Source of the DNA: Galbula dea
Taxonomy: Eukaryota > Chordata > Aves > Piciformes > Galbulidae
Direction: 5' to 3'
DNA length: 64,000 nt
Assembly: GCA_013399015.1 (NCBI GenBank)
Contig: VWZX01010004.1
Location: forward strand, 806,001 to 870,000
Shown: piece after piece, positions 50,301-64,000 of the stretch
How the letters are laid out: each line of letters opens with the position of its first letter
How positions within the stretch are numbered: the stretch's first letter is position 1
Made by a program: the position numbers and the translations under genes
Notes under the pieces: model-generated
What the model was told of the DNA's origin: nothing
The model's input: the letters and a program-made list of their open reading frames with translations, nothing else
The model's database searches: none

Positions 50301-50833
50301 GCTCTTGTACACACATTACTTCCATGTCACTAATGGGGAATAGCGTGGAGGGACTCCCAACCCTTGATTAACCATCCCCCCTGCTGCAGGTCTGCCCAGG
50401 ACCTGCGTCTCGCAACCATGAATTCCCACAGATGGACAATGCCAAGGAAAGAGAGAAGGAGTCCAGTAGACACTGGAGCAATGTAAACACTATGCCAACA
50501 GCAGCAGCAGATATAAAAATGTTCCCAGTTTAAGAGCATTGATAGTAGTGAATCCCAATGAAAAATAGCCATTGGTACAAATTTTCCACACAAAAAATAG
50601 CATTTTTCACTGGTGTCAGAGCCAAGGTTTAACTCTCTATTTTAATTGAAACTTCATAACCTAAACATATGTGAAAAGGGAATGTTAGTGTAGAGACAGT
50701 GAAGACAAGATATTAACACCTTCAGTAAACCCAACCTGCCCATCAAAACCAGTAGAGGTGCTCTGGATAAGATGCAGTCTTTCCTTATTATCATCAGGTA
50801 TCTCCCTGGATCTTTTCTTTCACAGCATAATTA

Positions 50834-50849
50834 ATTATTATTATTATTA
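50834..50849. repeat. Short (ATT)n microsatellite
   Basis: About five ATT units, followed within 50 bases by further ATT-like repeats. Simple sequence. Confidence 0.8.
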
Positions 50850-53800
50850 CCCACAACTACAAAAATAATAGTAATGAAATTATTATTGTCTAGGTCTCCA
50901 TTATGTTCAACATTTAGCAATGACCATGTCAATAGAGAGCATAAGCTATTTTATTAATTGAAATAAAATCAAAAGCAAACAATGTAAATAGTGAAGAAAC
51001 CCCTTTTCACATATTCCCATTGTTGAAGATATTAGCTTGTCTCCAAAATTAAAGTCGAAATTGTTTTCACATTTATCAAACAATTTCAATTTTAACCTGC
51101 TTAATTGGCTTTGCTGTTGCATGCCTTACACACAACTACTGAAAAACAATCAAAATTCAAAACCATATTTCTCTTTGCTGTTCAATTTTTCTAAGTAATG
51201 GCATGCTTTACTGTGCTTTTGACTCTTTTAGTGAAGCCTGATGTCTCTTCAAACACACCTGACCACATCTTTAATACATGTAAATTATACTAGCAACTTC
51301 TCCATCTCACCTTATTCTAGTTCAGAATTATTCACACAAATAATCCTCATCCCCTCTGAAGGCCTAAGACAAAAAAGCAGTAGCTTTTCAACTTTGTAAA
51401 GGATTTCTGCTGTAAGTCAGTAGAGCCCAATTCTAGTCCTTTAAAGAAACAACAGTTCTCATTCTCAACAAATTTGGCTGTGCAAATCTTCCTGCTCATA
51501 CTCCTGACCCTTTTCCCCTCCACTCTGTCTGCAGGCAGGTCCAGAGAAACCTGTGTCTGACAGAATAACCATGAGACTCTTCTAGATCTTGTGTTAATGG
51601 AAATCCAAAATGATTAATTCTGCATCAGTATGTTAGCAAAAATAATATTTTGATGTACCAAGCCCATTCAAAGCCACAGGAGATTATTATGTATTGGCAG
51701 AAAACTAGACAGACAAACTTTATTTTTCTTTATCAGGAAAATCCCTGCATAAAGGCCAACAACCCTCCAAAGTATTGATACTTGAAGCCAGAGTATGTTA
51801 CTATTTACAAGTTGTGATATTATTTTTTCCCTAGTTGTTGGTAATGTTAACCATTTTTTCCCTACATGGTGGATGATAAAATAAGTTTTCCTCTGAGCTA
51901 CCTTCAACTGCTACTTCACTTCAGCCAGGAATGCTCAGTTGTAGAGCTCGGAGACTTTCATCCCCCATGCCATGTGTTGCAAATTGTTAATGCCTACTTT
52001 AGTTTTCAGAATGTCTGCAGAATTGGGAATGATTCACTTTCTTCCTTATTTTCACAACAGACAGGTCAACATATAGACATGCCTTTCTGCAGGCTGCCTT
52101 TCCACATTCTCTAGAGGACCTGTACTTGTTCTCATCCCAGACCTCTGTTTCCAGAGCTCAAGGACATAACCAATAATGTTCACGTATTTCAGTAATGGCT
52201 AAGTCAGAATTGCAGATTTAATACTGAGGTTGCTCTGTGCATAACAAAACTAACTTCAATCACTGTATTTTCTACCTAAGAATGCAACCAAAAGATAAAA
52301 TGTTGACATCTCCTCTTACAATAAAAAAGTAACTTCTTCCAAAAGCAATTTTCATTATAACTCACAACAATGACAGGTTAATGGCAAAAAAGATAATAAA
52401 AAAGTTAAACCCACCTCCTAAACCACAACTTTTAATTCCCCTGCACCTTTGGCTTGGAATAGTCATTTGTTCTAAAAGTTCTGAGGAAACCATCTGAGGA
52501 TGGTTTCTAGGAAATTGGAAGAAAATCTGCCAAGACAGTTTTGCACTATGCTTCCATGAAAACTTACTCTAAATTTGTTTGCTCTGATTAAACATTGTAT
52601 TGTCTTCTATATGAAAAGAAAATCTGGTAAAGACTGTATTTGCAGAAATGACCTGGAGCTTGGAGTTATAAGCACTCATGACAACTCCTGTTCAATCCAT
52701 GTCAGCAGGAACTGTGGTCAGCCTCTCCTGGATGTCCTCAGGAGCTTTTGTTGTTTCCATCCCTTTGCCACTGCCTTCCCTGGCAGCAGTGCAGAGTACC
52801 AGATTTGCATCAGTGAGTCTGTTGCCTTCTTTTGGAGCTTCTAGTGGGATCTTTATAATATGCAAGAATGTCAGTAGCTGCATTCAGCAGCAATTCACTC
52901 ACACTCACAGGCAAAGAGCTTCCATTTGAATAAACAGATGAAAGGGCTGCCTAAGGATTATGGTTTCAAATTTTCATATAGTGTTTTATTATACATAAAA
53001 GTGATAATCTCTACAGAATTAAATTACCAGCATGATCGTCTTATGGCTCTGATTTTAATTTACTCTAAGTAACTATCCCAGAAGGTGGAGGGAAGGCTTT
53101 TCTCTTTTTTTTTTTTTTAATTTCTATTATTTGAAAAAGCCAAATGAATGCTTCCTTTGCCAAGGAGATTATAAAATGCTCTTACAGGACCCAGTATGCA
53201 ATGTTTCCTTACCTTCATTTCAGCACCTATAGGCAGCTACAAATAATTGGTTTATACAAGAGAAAGTTCCTAAGCATTGCACAAGATTTTTCTGCCACTA
53301 GAGCTGATAGTGATAAAAGAATAATATAATGCAAAATATATCATCTAACATCCAACCAGAATAAGCTACTTGCCAAAGACTAGAAGAGAATTGATACATG
53401 AAAAAGACTTCTCAAACCCTTTAGATAAATCCCATGCTATTCACCATGTCATAATCCTCTTCACAAACTGATGACCCTCAACCTGAAAGCAGGTAGTTTC
53501 ACTCACAGAAATGGTTTTTAGTAAGGAGGAAATGCAAAAGTAGGCTTCTTGAGTTACAACTTTATATTAATGTTCAACCTTAATTTAACTCATAGTCACT
53601 TACATCTTTAACCCCACTGGCTCTCTGCAAAGTCTAGGATGGAACATACTTATGAAAAAACAACCATAGATAATATATGGTGTGTAAAGGTGCAACTTCT
53701 ACTCCTCCATTTCCTTCTGACCTTGAACTATGTACAGACATTTCCTTAATGTTGCCAATCCAAGGAGTTTTCATGAACATGAGGAAATATTCACATGCAT

Positions 53801-55067
53801 CTGAAACAGTGATACTAAAATAAAGATGAGACTATTTTGCATGTTTCACCAAGCTTTGAACCCACATGTGTTAGCTGACAATCACATCAAAGTGCATGTG
53901 ACTATTCCAGATTTAGCCCAAACTCATATTAGTTCTACACTGCAACAGCCCTTTACCACCTTAATCCTCTCCAATAACCTTTTAGAATAAGAATTAGCAA
54001 TCTTTCATTTTCTGTCAAAATATCTTTCATTTTTCTATTCCCTTCTCCCTCTTTTTCCATCATATTATTCTTTTCCAAGATGTCTTACACCACTCTAAAC
54101 TTTCATTCATTCATCTCATAATGCAAGATCTCCTTAGTATGCAGAAACTGGCTGCAATGCTAGACTGTACAATGCTAAGAATGGAGATATTGTCCAAATA
54201 GCAGTTAATAATGAATACAAATTCATTTATGAAGGAAGGTCTTCTCAGTATATTTTGCCCATTTCAGACTAACAGTAGGATGACAGCCTTTATTATCATA
54301 AAAAAATATAGTTCCTGAGAAAGGACTTCTAAAGTGCCTTCTGACTGGGAATTAAAACATCACCTGTAACAAGGTGGAAATGGTCAGAAATGTCCTGGCA
54401 CTTCAAGATGTACAGAAAATTAAGAGAATATGCAGGTTACACATATTCCAGCAAATTCATCTCAGATCTACAGTTCTTCATGTATTTTAAAAGCCCATGA
54501 GCAGAACTGTTCTTTCATCTCTGCATTGTGGTTCTCACCCCCATTTTATATAACTGCTGAACTATCATTGATGTTTGTGAAAAATCAATTTTCAGCTGTC
54601 AGAGGAGTGCTGTCAATTGCACAAGGAAAGACAACCAACAGGAGTGTCAAACCAGGCAGCAGAGCAGAGGCTGCAGGTGCAAACACATCTCTGCATTTGG
54701 TCCTGAACATGTCTATAAGACCAACTACAGACCAACATCAGCAGTATAGAGGGAACCCCAGAACAAGTCAGAGCAAAGGCTTCTTGTGGGATATTGACAA
54801 TGCATCATAAAAAGAAATCCAACATACTTGAAATGCTTTCTTTACAAGGGCCTTTGGTGCCTAATCAGCATGCTCTGCCCTGCATCAAGACTAATGCAAA
54901 TTAAACCAGGAAATAGGTAATAGTTTTATTTTAATAAGAAGAAAGTCTGTATGTAGTTTGTGTGTTACTATAACCTTCATTTTCCACTTTTGAGCCACTT
55001 CTATTGGACTGTAAATTCTCCCAGGAAGAGGCCATATACTGCATATATTTGTACAATCTCTTTATAC

Positions 55068-55092
55068 AACAATAACAACAATAATAACAATA
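55068..55092. repeat. Short (AAC/AAT)n microsatellite
   Basis: An interrupted trinucleotide tract, acaacaataacaacaataat-like. Simple repeat in the intron. Confidence 0.75.
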
Positions 55093-57061
55093 AGTGTCAC
55101 TTTTTTTTATATTTCTAAATGAGTTTTTGAACAAGATTGTCAATGAATACTTACACTGGAAGAGCTGGAATAATCAGATATGAACTGTAAGCCCATCATC
55201 AAAAAAGCTCCATCAGTTTTTCCTCATAACCACCCAGAGATATTAGGTTTATATGTCATTTATGAAAATCTCTGACATTAACAAAATGCCTCAAAACATG
55301 GCATGATAACATTACATTGAAATAAAACAGAGAGGGAATATAAAATTCCTATAATTCTTGAGAGCAATTTTACCTTTTTGTGTCTATGCTTCGCTAAAAG
55401 CTGAACAGGCTAAAATGGTTCCACTAATGACATGCCACCAAGGACTGATCTGCTCAGACCTGCTATGCCCACTGTGTTCACCATGAACTAGAGAGACCTT
55501 CCCCTGAGCAAAGACCATGGTTTGAGGCGTAGCCTGGACCTGCCGTCTGAGCAACAGAGGAGCGAGTAAGCATCAGTTGGAGGACTGAAATCATCTTTGC
55601 CTTCTTATGAATCTGCCCTTCAACTAGTAAGGTGACACAAACTTTGTGATTCATTTCTCTATCTGCAGCATGCATAAAATAAAACACAATTTCAAGGGTT
55701 AATGTTGTACTGCATTTTGTGAGGCTTTCAAGTATAGTAGAACTGGGCTGGCATAAACAAGAGACAGTGACAAAACAAAGTCCACCAGGAGCAAGTAGTT
55801 TGGGTTTTTTTCTTAACTTCAGCATATTTCTGCTATTTAAGGACTAGTAACTAATATCAAGGAAGTGAATGTATTTTCAAAAATACCATTCCTTCCAGAA
55901 ATTTGTCCATCAGCAGTTCTGAACAGCATATGAAGCTGTAAACCTCCTTTATAGCAAACACTGAAGTGAACCAGAAATAATGTTAAAGCATTTCAAAAAA
56001 TTGGAGGTGTAGCTCATATTTGTCTTTTTCACTCAGTAGATAAGCCTTCTGATCAGCTGCTGCCAGCTTTAAGAAATAGTGATATGTTTCTAGATAATCA
56101 ACTGCTACCTATTACCATACTTTTGATGTCAAGGAGCATTCACCTGCCTTATTTTCCACTTCCTCAGGGTATCCTAGTTAAATGTCACATGTATTTTTCT
56201 CCCATGCTACAGAAGCAGAACCTGCATATTAATTCTTTTTAAGAGAAGCATAAATATAATAAGAAGGGAACATTGATTATTCTATTCATCCATAAACTTC
56301 TCCAACTAATACTAGAAAACATAAAGCAACCTTAATTATGAGCACTGTTATTCCTGTTTGTAACAGTCATGCCAGAAGAATCCTGCAGCAATCAATCTGA
56401 TTGCTCTGATAGCAGTATAAGCTCATTCACAACGAAAGACTCCAAGTTAATAAGCCAGACTATCACATGTATTTTACAAGTATATTGTTACTTAACAATA
56501 ACGTCTTTCATTGACCAGATTTCTGCTCCTTAATAATGAACTTACGAGCAAATGTCCCTGTAAATGTATCTTGGATCTAAGGTGTCCATGAGATCCAGAC
56601 ACTTCTCCTTAGCTGTTCCTAAGATCAGAATAAAAACAAAACAAAAAATGCCCTTTTCTCACTCCAATGCACTCATGGTTCAGTTTCCCAGATCTGTAGC
56701 TCAGCAATCAACCTAGAAAATGCTTGCTATCATGGCCCCAAGAAGGCACAAATCTTGGAAAAGGAAGAGCAATGGATAAGTAAAGTATTGAAAATATCCT
56801 ACTTCACTCATTTAGATGCTAGAAATCTGGCTTTCATCTGTTACTCCACTTTTGCAGTACCTCACACAGTGTTAGCACCTTCAAGTAGAGAAAAAAAAAA
56901 TCCTCTTTTTTTTCTATAGAAACCTTTTATTTTACACTTTGGGATTGTTTATTGCAAGGAGTAAAATAGAACCTAGGACTACCTTGGTTTGTTTACTACA
57001 ACAAATAAAACAGAAACACGGGGCATTGCAAATTCAACAATTTATCTTAAATTGCTTTTCC

Positions 57062-57111
57062 TACCCACCACTTCTATGTCTATCTTACTCACCAATAACT
57101 TCTATGTCTAT
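57062..57111. repeat. Imperfect direct duplication, about 25-28 bp
   Basis: The 13-14 base core acttctatgtctat occurs at 57070 and 57098. Each copy is preceded by a similar cttactcacca / ctacccacca stretch. It looks like a small tandem duplication with later divergence. Confidence 0.65.
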
Positions 57112-60100
57112 ATATATGATAAAATATATTTACAGATGTGGATTTTACTTTACTTATATTATATGACCTAAGAAAAAAAAGTATTTCCTTCTATCAATTA
57201 CTTCTTAACTAAATGTCAACAGTTCAAACGTATAAACTGAAGAAGTCTGTCCTGAGAGCCAAATAAGACTGTAGCTTTTGTCCTTCAGGTTAATCAGGTT
57301 TGATTCATTTTGCTACATGCAGTACCAAGGTACACCCTTGAATCTTTTAGATTTTTAAATGCCACATGTAACCAGTGTTTCTCAGAAAGATAATTTTTGA
57401 TTGCACTGTTTGCTTTAAAGTGCATTAGAATTGGTCAAGACTCCCAAGGTTACAGCAGCCGCCCCTAGGGCACATTGATATGTTGCCAAAGACAATTAAG
57501 TCTCTTTCCTCATCCATCCTGTGTTTAGGAAAAAATCTGTCACGTTGACTGTAATGTTTAAGTACTTTGTGCATGTGTGATGTTTTGTATTTACCTGTGA
57601 TCCTACATCACAGCAGAGGCTGTGTCTCAACCATGTTGCAGTCTCAGGCATGTTGCAGTCACCAAGCATCCCTGCTGCCAAAGCACCTCTCCCACACATT
57701 CAGATGCTACACAGGATTCCCTCAGCAGGACCTGACACAGAACCAGGGCCACTTACTTTCTGTGGCTCTCCTAGAGACCAAGCAGGTTATTTTGTTAGGT
57801 TATTCTATGTGGACAAACACTCTACAATAAAGCTTTCTTTCCATCAGTACTGATGAAGTTTAGCTAGACAGTTGCCCAGATCAGGGTTTGCCCAGATTCT
57901 TTGTGGCGCCTTTGATGGTGTGGGGCTTTATAAGATGGAGTTAGACAAAAAAGTGCAAGAAAACACTCCTGAATGGGAACTCACATAATTGTTGTCATGA
58001 CAAAGCTAACAGACATTTGCCCACTTTCCCCACACTACCTGGCCTTGCATTGCTGATAGGAATAGGAAACAGCACATAATCTTTTTATTAGCATTGTTAT
58101 CATTTATGTTAATGTCATGTTACACAAATCTGTAGTCCCAATAAGGATCCTAATTGTTGTAAATGCTATTTAATTTTAATGTAAGTTCTTCAGGTGACAC
58201 CCAAGCAGGGCAAAGCACTTCTGTTAAAACAAAAGTCAGGCCCATGAAAGAATACCTTCTAGTATGGTATTACAGTTAAGCTTTGCCTAGCTATTACAGC
58301 AAACACCCTCACAGATATATCTATTCTCCTATTATTCTTTGCCTTGCTTCCACAAGCCAGGAAAATTTTCCCTGACATAGTTTTGACAATTCAACAATTA
58401 ATTTGTCTTCCTTGTGTTGTTTCTTTAATAACACTATGTAGGCAACAGATGTCAAACCTTTCCAAGTGGAATGAAGCAGAAGTGAACTCACATCCCTAAT
58501 AAATTGTTTATTGAATATTTATTTTTACTTGGATGACAAAGTTCTAGTGAATCTGTTGTGGTAAAGCCCATGCTTACATGCTACAACACAACATTTATTG
58601 AAGCAGCTATTCTTGCTAAATCTATACTGCATTTATAAATCTTCAAAACAAGTCCTGGTAAATGTCACTTCTTCTTAAATGCTCAGCAGAATCAATGACA
58701 AGTGATGCTGCTTTTGCCCTTGAAGAATTCACATGGCTGGATCTCAGTCCAAATTCTAAAAACCTGTTCAGGAACACACGCAGTAGAAACACACATGATG
58801 TGCCAGAAGCACTGAGGAAAGAAAGGGAAAGTCACTTGAAATGCAAAAGTTAAACTCAAACAGGAAAGCTTGCCTACTGTTTTTAAGGACTTCCCTTGTA
58901 AGCTCTGGGAAATATGCTACTATAAAGCCCATTAACTCATTTCCATTCTGCATTAGAATATTTTGCAGTGGTCTTCCATATGCTACCCAAAATCAACCAG
59001 TTGCTTTTGACATATTTTTAGTATTGCATTAAGAACCTTTTGAAATAAATATCAATACAAAATAAAGTAAAAATATAGAGGTACCATAGTTAATTCTAAG
59101 AAAATTCTGAAACTATTCCTGCATAACCTCAGGCAATATCACATGCTGTATGCTTATTTGTGGTTACTATCTAGAGATCCTTCATTTAAACAGTTATAAT
59201 ACAAACTGTTATAATCTTCAAGTTCTAGGAGAAATGAAATACAGACACTGAGCAGCACAGTAAATAACTTCCTATCTCTAACTCCTTGAATGCCAACAGT
59301 GTATTCTACACAGTGGAATGGTCTGTTTGATGTCAGTGGGATGCCCACCTCCAAAGAGCAGAGCAGCTCTGCTAAGCAGCACAGTTTGCTGCCATGCCTG
59401 ACGTGGTGCAACTCAAATCCTTTTCCAAGGAAAGCACTGCAATGTTCTCAACTTTCCAGCTGTTTTTGTAACAGCTATAGTTTAAAAGAGTGTGGACTAC
59501 TCTATTCAGGGCTCTGAATTATACAGCGAAAAGCATTCTTCAAGAGCGTGTCAACTAGCTTAGTATAATGACATGATGTTTCTATGGCAGACCTGCAGCT
59601 ATACCGTCTTGTTGCCCACAGTGGGTTTCTCAGAGCTAGGGGAATCTCCCCAAGGAGAAATTCTGTCAGCACAGTGCAAGGAAAGAAACCAGATAAAGAG
59701 AAACCATGGAGATCCAGCAACAGAGTCTCTCTCCTTCAGAGTTACAATCCCCACAGCCACAGAAATTCAGGGAGGCAGCAGGACCTCACTCTCCTTTTAT
59801 AAGGATCTTTCCTTCAGGGGAGAAACTGGACACGTGGTTCTCCTGACTTGACCCACATCTATCTTCAGTGCACCTCCCCCACAAACAAGAACTAGCATTT
59901 CATTTCTTTTCAGCAAAACCTACACTTGTTTCACTCCCAAATGGTGCTGAACATGTTAATTAAAAGTAATTGGCAGAGCTTGTCATAGAAATGCCATTTT
60001 ACTGCTGCTTGAAATCTTGAGGCAATATTCATTGATAAAATACAAAGTGTAACAGAAAAAAACATTGATTCAAATAAAAATTTTCTGCTTGTTACTAGAA

Positions 60101-63100
60101 GTTAACACAGTAAAACAAACAAAAAGATAGTCTCCATCTATTGAGAGCTGCCAGGCTGCTAATTGCTTCAGAATGGAAAACTGGCTTCTGGCTTTGAAAT
60201 GGAAGCAGTTCAAAAGCAAACAAAAAACCCACAGCCTCAATGGCGATGATGAGCAAAAAATTACTTCTCAAGCACACATCCAGAAAAATGGAGGCCAAAA
60301 AGATTATGAGGTACCTTCCCTACTTTTTATTTCTAAGTTAAAAAAAGTACATTCACAGAAAAAAATTATCTAATAGCATTCTTGGAGACAGTATGTTGCA
60401 ACTGGTATTAGGAAGCTTATTGTGCTCCATGAGACTTTAGAAAATGTGTTTATTATTGCGTTGTTTGATCCTAAACAAAAGATAAACCCACTGCTCTTAC
60501 AATTTAGATTTGGGCTTGATGTCTGCATGGAGTGATTTGTAAAAGCTTATTAAAAATATTTAAGAACATATCACTTATTTTTCTCCAGTTCCTGTATGCT
60601 TTGTTAAGCAGTTATCTTAGTAGGATATTATGGACCTTTGCAGGAGAGGTGGATTACATGGCAGCCACTAACTCTTGACAAGAGCATCACACACTGTACA
60701 AAGTTTCCAAATGTGTAATGCAGAGTCTTTCACTTTATACACCAAGCCTGAAGATATATCAACTGATATTCTATAAAAAGGAAAGATTCCAGCCCCCCCT
60801 GTTTGAAAATGACTGAGAGCCAGGTGTCAAGATGCTGGAAAGCTGCCCTTTCACCAACTCTCTTTGGCTAAGTGACAATGAAGTGAGAACCTGTTGGAAG
60901 GAGAAATTATTCTCTGCATCTTTGCAGTCTTTGTGGCTCTAGTTCCATACCACTATAACTGACAGCCTTGAATTAGAATAATTTGGGGAAATTTTTTATG
61001 TTCCTTAAGTGCAATGCATTAGGGGGTCAGAATAAGGCTTGAGGGAAGAACTGCAACATGTTCATATTATGGATTGCAATGAAATCTAAATAAGATACAA
61101 TTTCCTATTACCTAAGAATGTGTTTAGTCATCTCATATTCTTCACTTTCCTTCCTGTATCTCCCTATAAAATGTTTACAGTTGCATGACAGAGATGAAGT
61201 ATGGCAGGTTCCTAATCCACAAAACAATTGAAAAATGTTATTTTTTTGCAGAGGCAATCCCACATTCATCTGTTGTCTGATTCAGAGTTTCCATCTGGGC
61301 AGTTGTCAGTCACTCACTACAGTTCAGACTACCCTGAAATATAGCAGGGAGGCTTTGGGCAAACACTGATTTATATACTTGGTAAGTGAAGAACAGGTTC
61401 TTGCTAAAATCACTTCCATTTTTAGATATATCAATCAAATGAACAGTAGTTTCATTTCCATTATTCTTAGAACAGAAAGCTAGAAAACCACTTGAAAGCT
61501 GAAATTATCATAGAAAGTTTGTTCTGCCCTGAATCTCTAGATATAGCTTGAAATAAACCTGACAGATTTAGCCCATTCATTTCTCCTCTATCCCTTATCC
61601 AACTAGAAACAGATCTAATCAAGAAGGCTGTAAAAAATTCTAAAAAAAAAAATAATTAAAAAGTCTGTATAACAAAGAAAAAGGCAGTGTTTCTAGAAAC
61701 ATGACTATTTCATGAGGGACGTTCTCTGAACATCATTGTTTTCGGCATTACACAAAAAAGTGGAACTGCAGTTGCCTTCTCCTCTTCCTCTTTCTGTTAT
61801 CATGTTGTTAATTCCAACTGTGAAACCACTGACCCTTGAAATTATTTTCACATGCCTGAAAACACATGTGGCTTTTCCTTACCTTTATCTTTCTAGAATT
61901 GTTCTTTCAAAATTCTGTGTGCTGCCTGGAAATATTAATTCACAGAGGATTCTGTTAACAAATATCAAAACTTAGCCTTAGTTTTAGCCTTAGAGACTTA
62001 AGCCTCTAATGAGGGAATTCAGAGTTCAGCTTACATTATTCCTCGCTAGTAACATAAAAACAGGTTCAGAATATGTAACACTGCTGCAGCTTAAGCACAG
62101 CAAGATACATCCTGAACTTTAAAATCCCTGCTTCTTATTTGTACAAGCCTGGCTATGAAAAAAGACACTTCTAATGAATTCACTGAGAAATCCTTAGTAG
62201 AACTAGCAACAGCAGACTTAGAGCTATAATATTTAAAGCAACTGCAAAATTGTGCTTTCATCAGGAAAGGAACAAAAGCTTTGTTAGTTTTGAAGCTTAC
62301 ATTTATATTCAGCATAATAATTCAAAGTATCATTGCCTGCCACTATTAGGAGACAGAGGTCAAATATGGCAAGTAAAAAAAAATTACATTCACAAGCTAT
62401 ACAAAAGAGAAAATAGGCTCAAATTGTATGAAGTGCAGTGACATTATTTAAATGTCTTTGTTAATCAGGGTCCTGACATAAGAGATGGTGCTGAGAAGAA
62501 TTTGCTCTTCAGACTCTTCTCAGCATGGGTCAAATCTGCTTAATATTCCAAACACTGAGTCTAGCTGAACCGTGTTACCCCTTTATGATCTCTCATCTAT
62601 TTTTTTTCTCCTTTGAATTCAAGATGCACTGGTATTTTCAGTTTTCATCACTGCTAAAGGGCACGGAAGCTATAGTATAAACAGTGAAGTTCCTTTCAAG
62701 CCTTGTTTATAATGATTTATACATTATACAGCTGTTAGACCTGCAGGAATTTTTGCAGAAAGAATACAAAAAGAAAGAAAGAAATTTGGGAATATCTACT
62801 GTCAACCTTATTTTTTTCCAGTTGCTCAGTAAGAGACAAAAAATAGAATTATCTGCTGATTCATACATGAGAAAATAAGAGCAGTCTAATTTCTACCCCA
62901 TAAAGCCACAATGGTGTGAAGTCTATGAAAAGCAAGGAACGATGAGGCTGACAGAACACAATGTACAGATGCTGCTGTTTAGTTTTCTGCCCCAATATCC
63001 CCTCTGAAGCATGCCCCCAAGGACTGTGAAGGATGTTTCAGATGGTCAGTTGTCACTCTTTCATGAATGAATAAAAGAGAAATAAAAAGACTGAAGTCTT

Positions 63101-64000
63101 GCAAGTTACAAATCTTAGCCAGTACATCGGTCTCCCCACTCTCTGGTGATGTCTGTGGAGAGCAAAAAGAGTTCCTTAAGACAAAAGGCAGCTCTGGCCC
63201 TCCTGTTGTCACCTCAGTGTAGAGGACACACACTGCAGTCACAAGATCATGAATTTGTGTTCCTCCATGGTTCCTTCTTCCCCTAGCACTCATGCGACTC
63301 CTCCAGCAACCCACAAGCTTAGTCCTTGACAGCTGCTTTGCTGTCACCCAGACTTGCTACCTGAGGGGTCTGGAGATTATTTTTGTTTCCCTACTAAAAT
63401 ACTCAATCCATAAAAGACTTTCCCCCATTCCAAACATGACAAACAGCACAATGAGAGGACATGAAGGAGCATCTGGCCAGTTTGTTTTGATCTATTGGAA
63501 ACATTAGTGGATTGCCCAAAGGCCTTGATCAGAGTCTAGTTGTGCTCAGAGCTGCTCCACCCTGTCTGAAGCAGTGCAAAACAGTAAGATGGATGAGGTT
63601 GTTCTAGACAAGAAGAGACCCAGCCCACCTGAGGACAACTATTTTTGCAGTGAGGATTTAAAAAGGGCATAAATGCTGTAAAGGCCAACTGCATGATTGT
63701 GGAAGATTTTGAAAGCCTGATGTAACAGAGATTTGAGAAACTCCATTGACACAGATCAGAGTGACTGATATGGTTCCCTTCCAGGCATTCACATAAATGT
63801 AGTAAGTTTTCACAATATTGACCAGCATTTGTTAAAAGCTAATTTCCAGAATGTCCTGTTCAGAATCAAAACCAATCCAACCTTAACTACTCACTTCACA
63901 AAATGTCATATCCTGTATTTGTACTTAATGGTTTTGGGGGTTTTTTAACTGGAGATTGAGGAATGCCCCATTTAATTCAGAAGTACAAAGCTATTGAACC

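Larger units (their letters stand above)
47340..64000 (-). other. PTPRN2 intron (partial), at least 16.7 kb
   Basis: Sequence upstream (in transcript sense) of exon 47222-47339. The preceding PTPRN2 exon should encode the cysteine-containing RESP18-domain start and end one base into a glycine codon, and I did not find it, so this is read as one long partial intron. It is AT-rich with short simple repeats (50834-50849, 55068-55092), an imperfect duplication at about 57062-57111, and no confident mobile element. Open frames here are short and match nothing I know. Confidence 0.65.

Noticed and set aside
54430..54810. 126-codon plus-strand open frame
   Set aside because: Composition and motifs do not resemble any protein I know, and no promoter or splice context is seen.
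62979..63347. 122-codon minus-strand open frame, considered as the upstream PTPRN2 exon
   Set aside because: It lacks the cysteine pattern and the conserved residues of the RESP18-homology domain, and no matching donor phase was found.
1..64000. The microRNA miR-153, known to sit in a PTPRN2 intron in mammals
   Set aside because: I looked for its seed region and mature core on both strands and saw no match. It belongs to a more 3' intron, outside the window.
1..64000. CRISPR arrays, operons, tRNA or rRNA genes
   Set aside because: No regularly spaced repeats, bacterial gene arrangement or cloverleaf-type sequences were seen. The window is a vertebrate intronic region.

Overview
The window looks like part of a bird nuclear genome. 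It is AT-rich and mostly non-coding, with spliced vertebrate-type exons. It carries several short CR1 3'-end fragments (the avian retroposon with the tail-proximal 'gattctatgattct' motif) and one solo LTR of the avian ERVL type. Nothing points to bacteria, plasmid or phage. The species cannot be named from sequence alone.

The only gene I can support is PTPRN2 (phogrin, IA-2beta), a secretory-granule receptor-type protein tyrosine phosphatase family member. It runs on the minus strand across the whole window. Seven internal exons are visible, in transcript order: 47222-47339, 43432-43594, 29986-30460, 25592-25846, 24215-24255, 22049-22404 and 3597-3683. Every junction has AG/GT borders and the codon phases chain without a break (2-0-1-1-0-2-2, the phase at each exon's 3' end). 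Together they make 1,495 nt, about 498 codons, of the lumenal half of the protein: the end of the RESP18-homology domain, the poorly conserved linker with a dibasic site, and the start of the mature ectodomain. The signal-peptide and first cysteine-containing exons lie beyond 64000. The transmembrane and phosphatase exons lie before position 1.

Region by region: 1-3596 is intron with two CR1 fragments. 3684-22048 is an 18.4-kb intron. 22405-29985 is an exon-dense stretch with short introns and the antisense ERVL solo LTR (27491-28017). 30461-43431 is a 13-kb intron holding a possible second, older LTR-like remnant (about 36150-36730). 43595-47221 is a short intron. 47340-64000 is intron with no recognised exon and few recognisable repeats.

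I found no clear novel system. The points most worth a second look are the frame-changing 41-nt exon, the conserved dibasic site, an unexplained open frame at 8824-9120, the LTR-like stretch near 36.5 kb, and several TAATTA-rich intronic blocks that may be regulatory.
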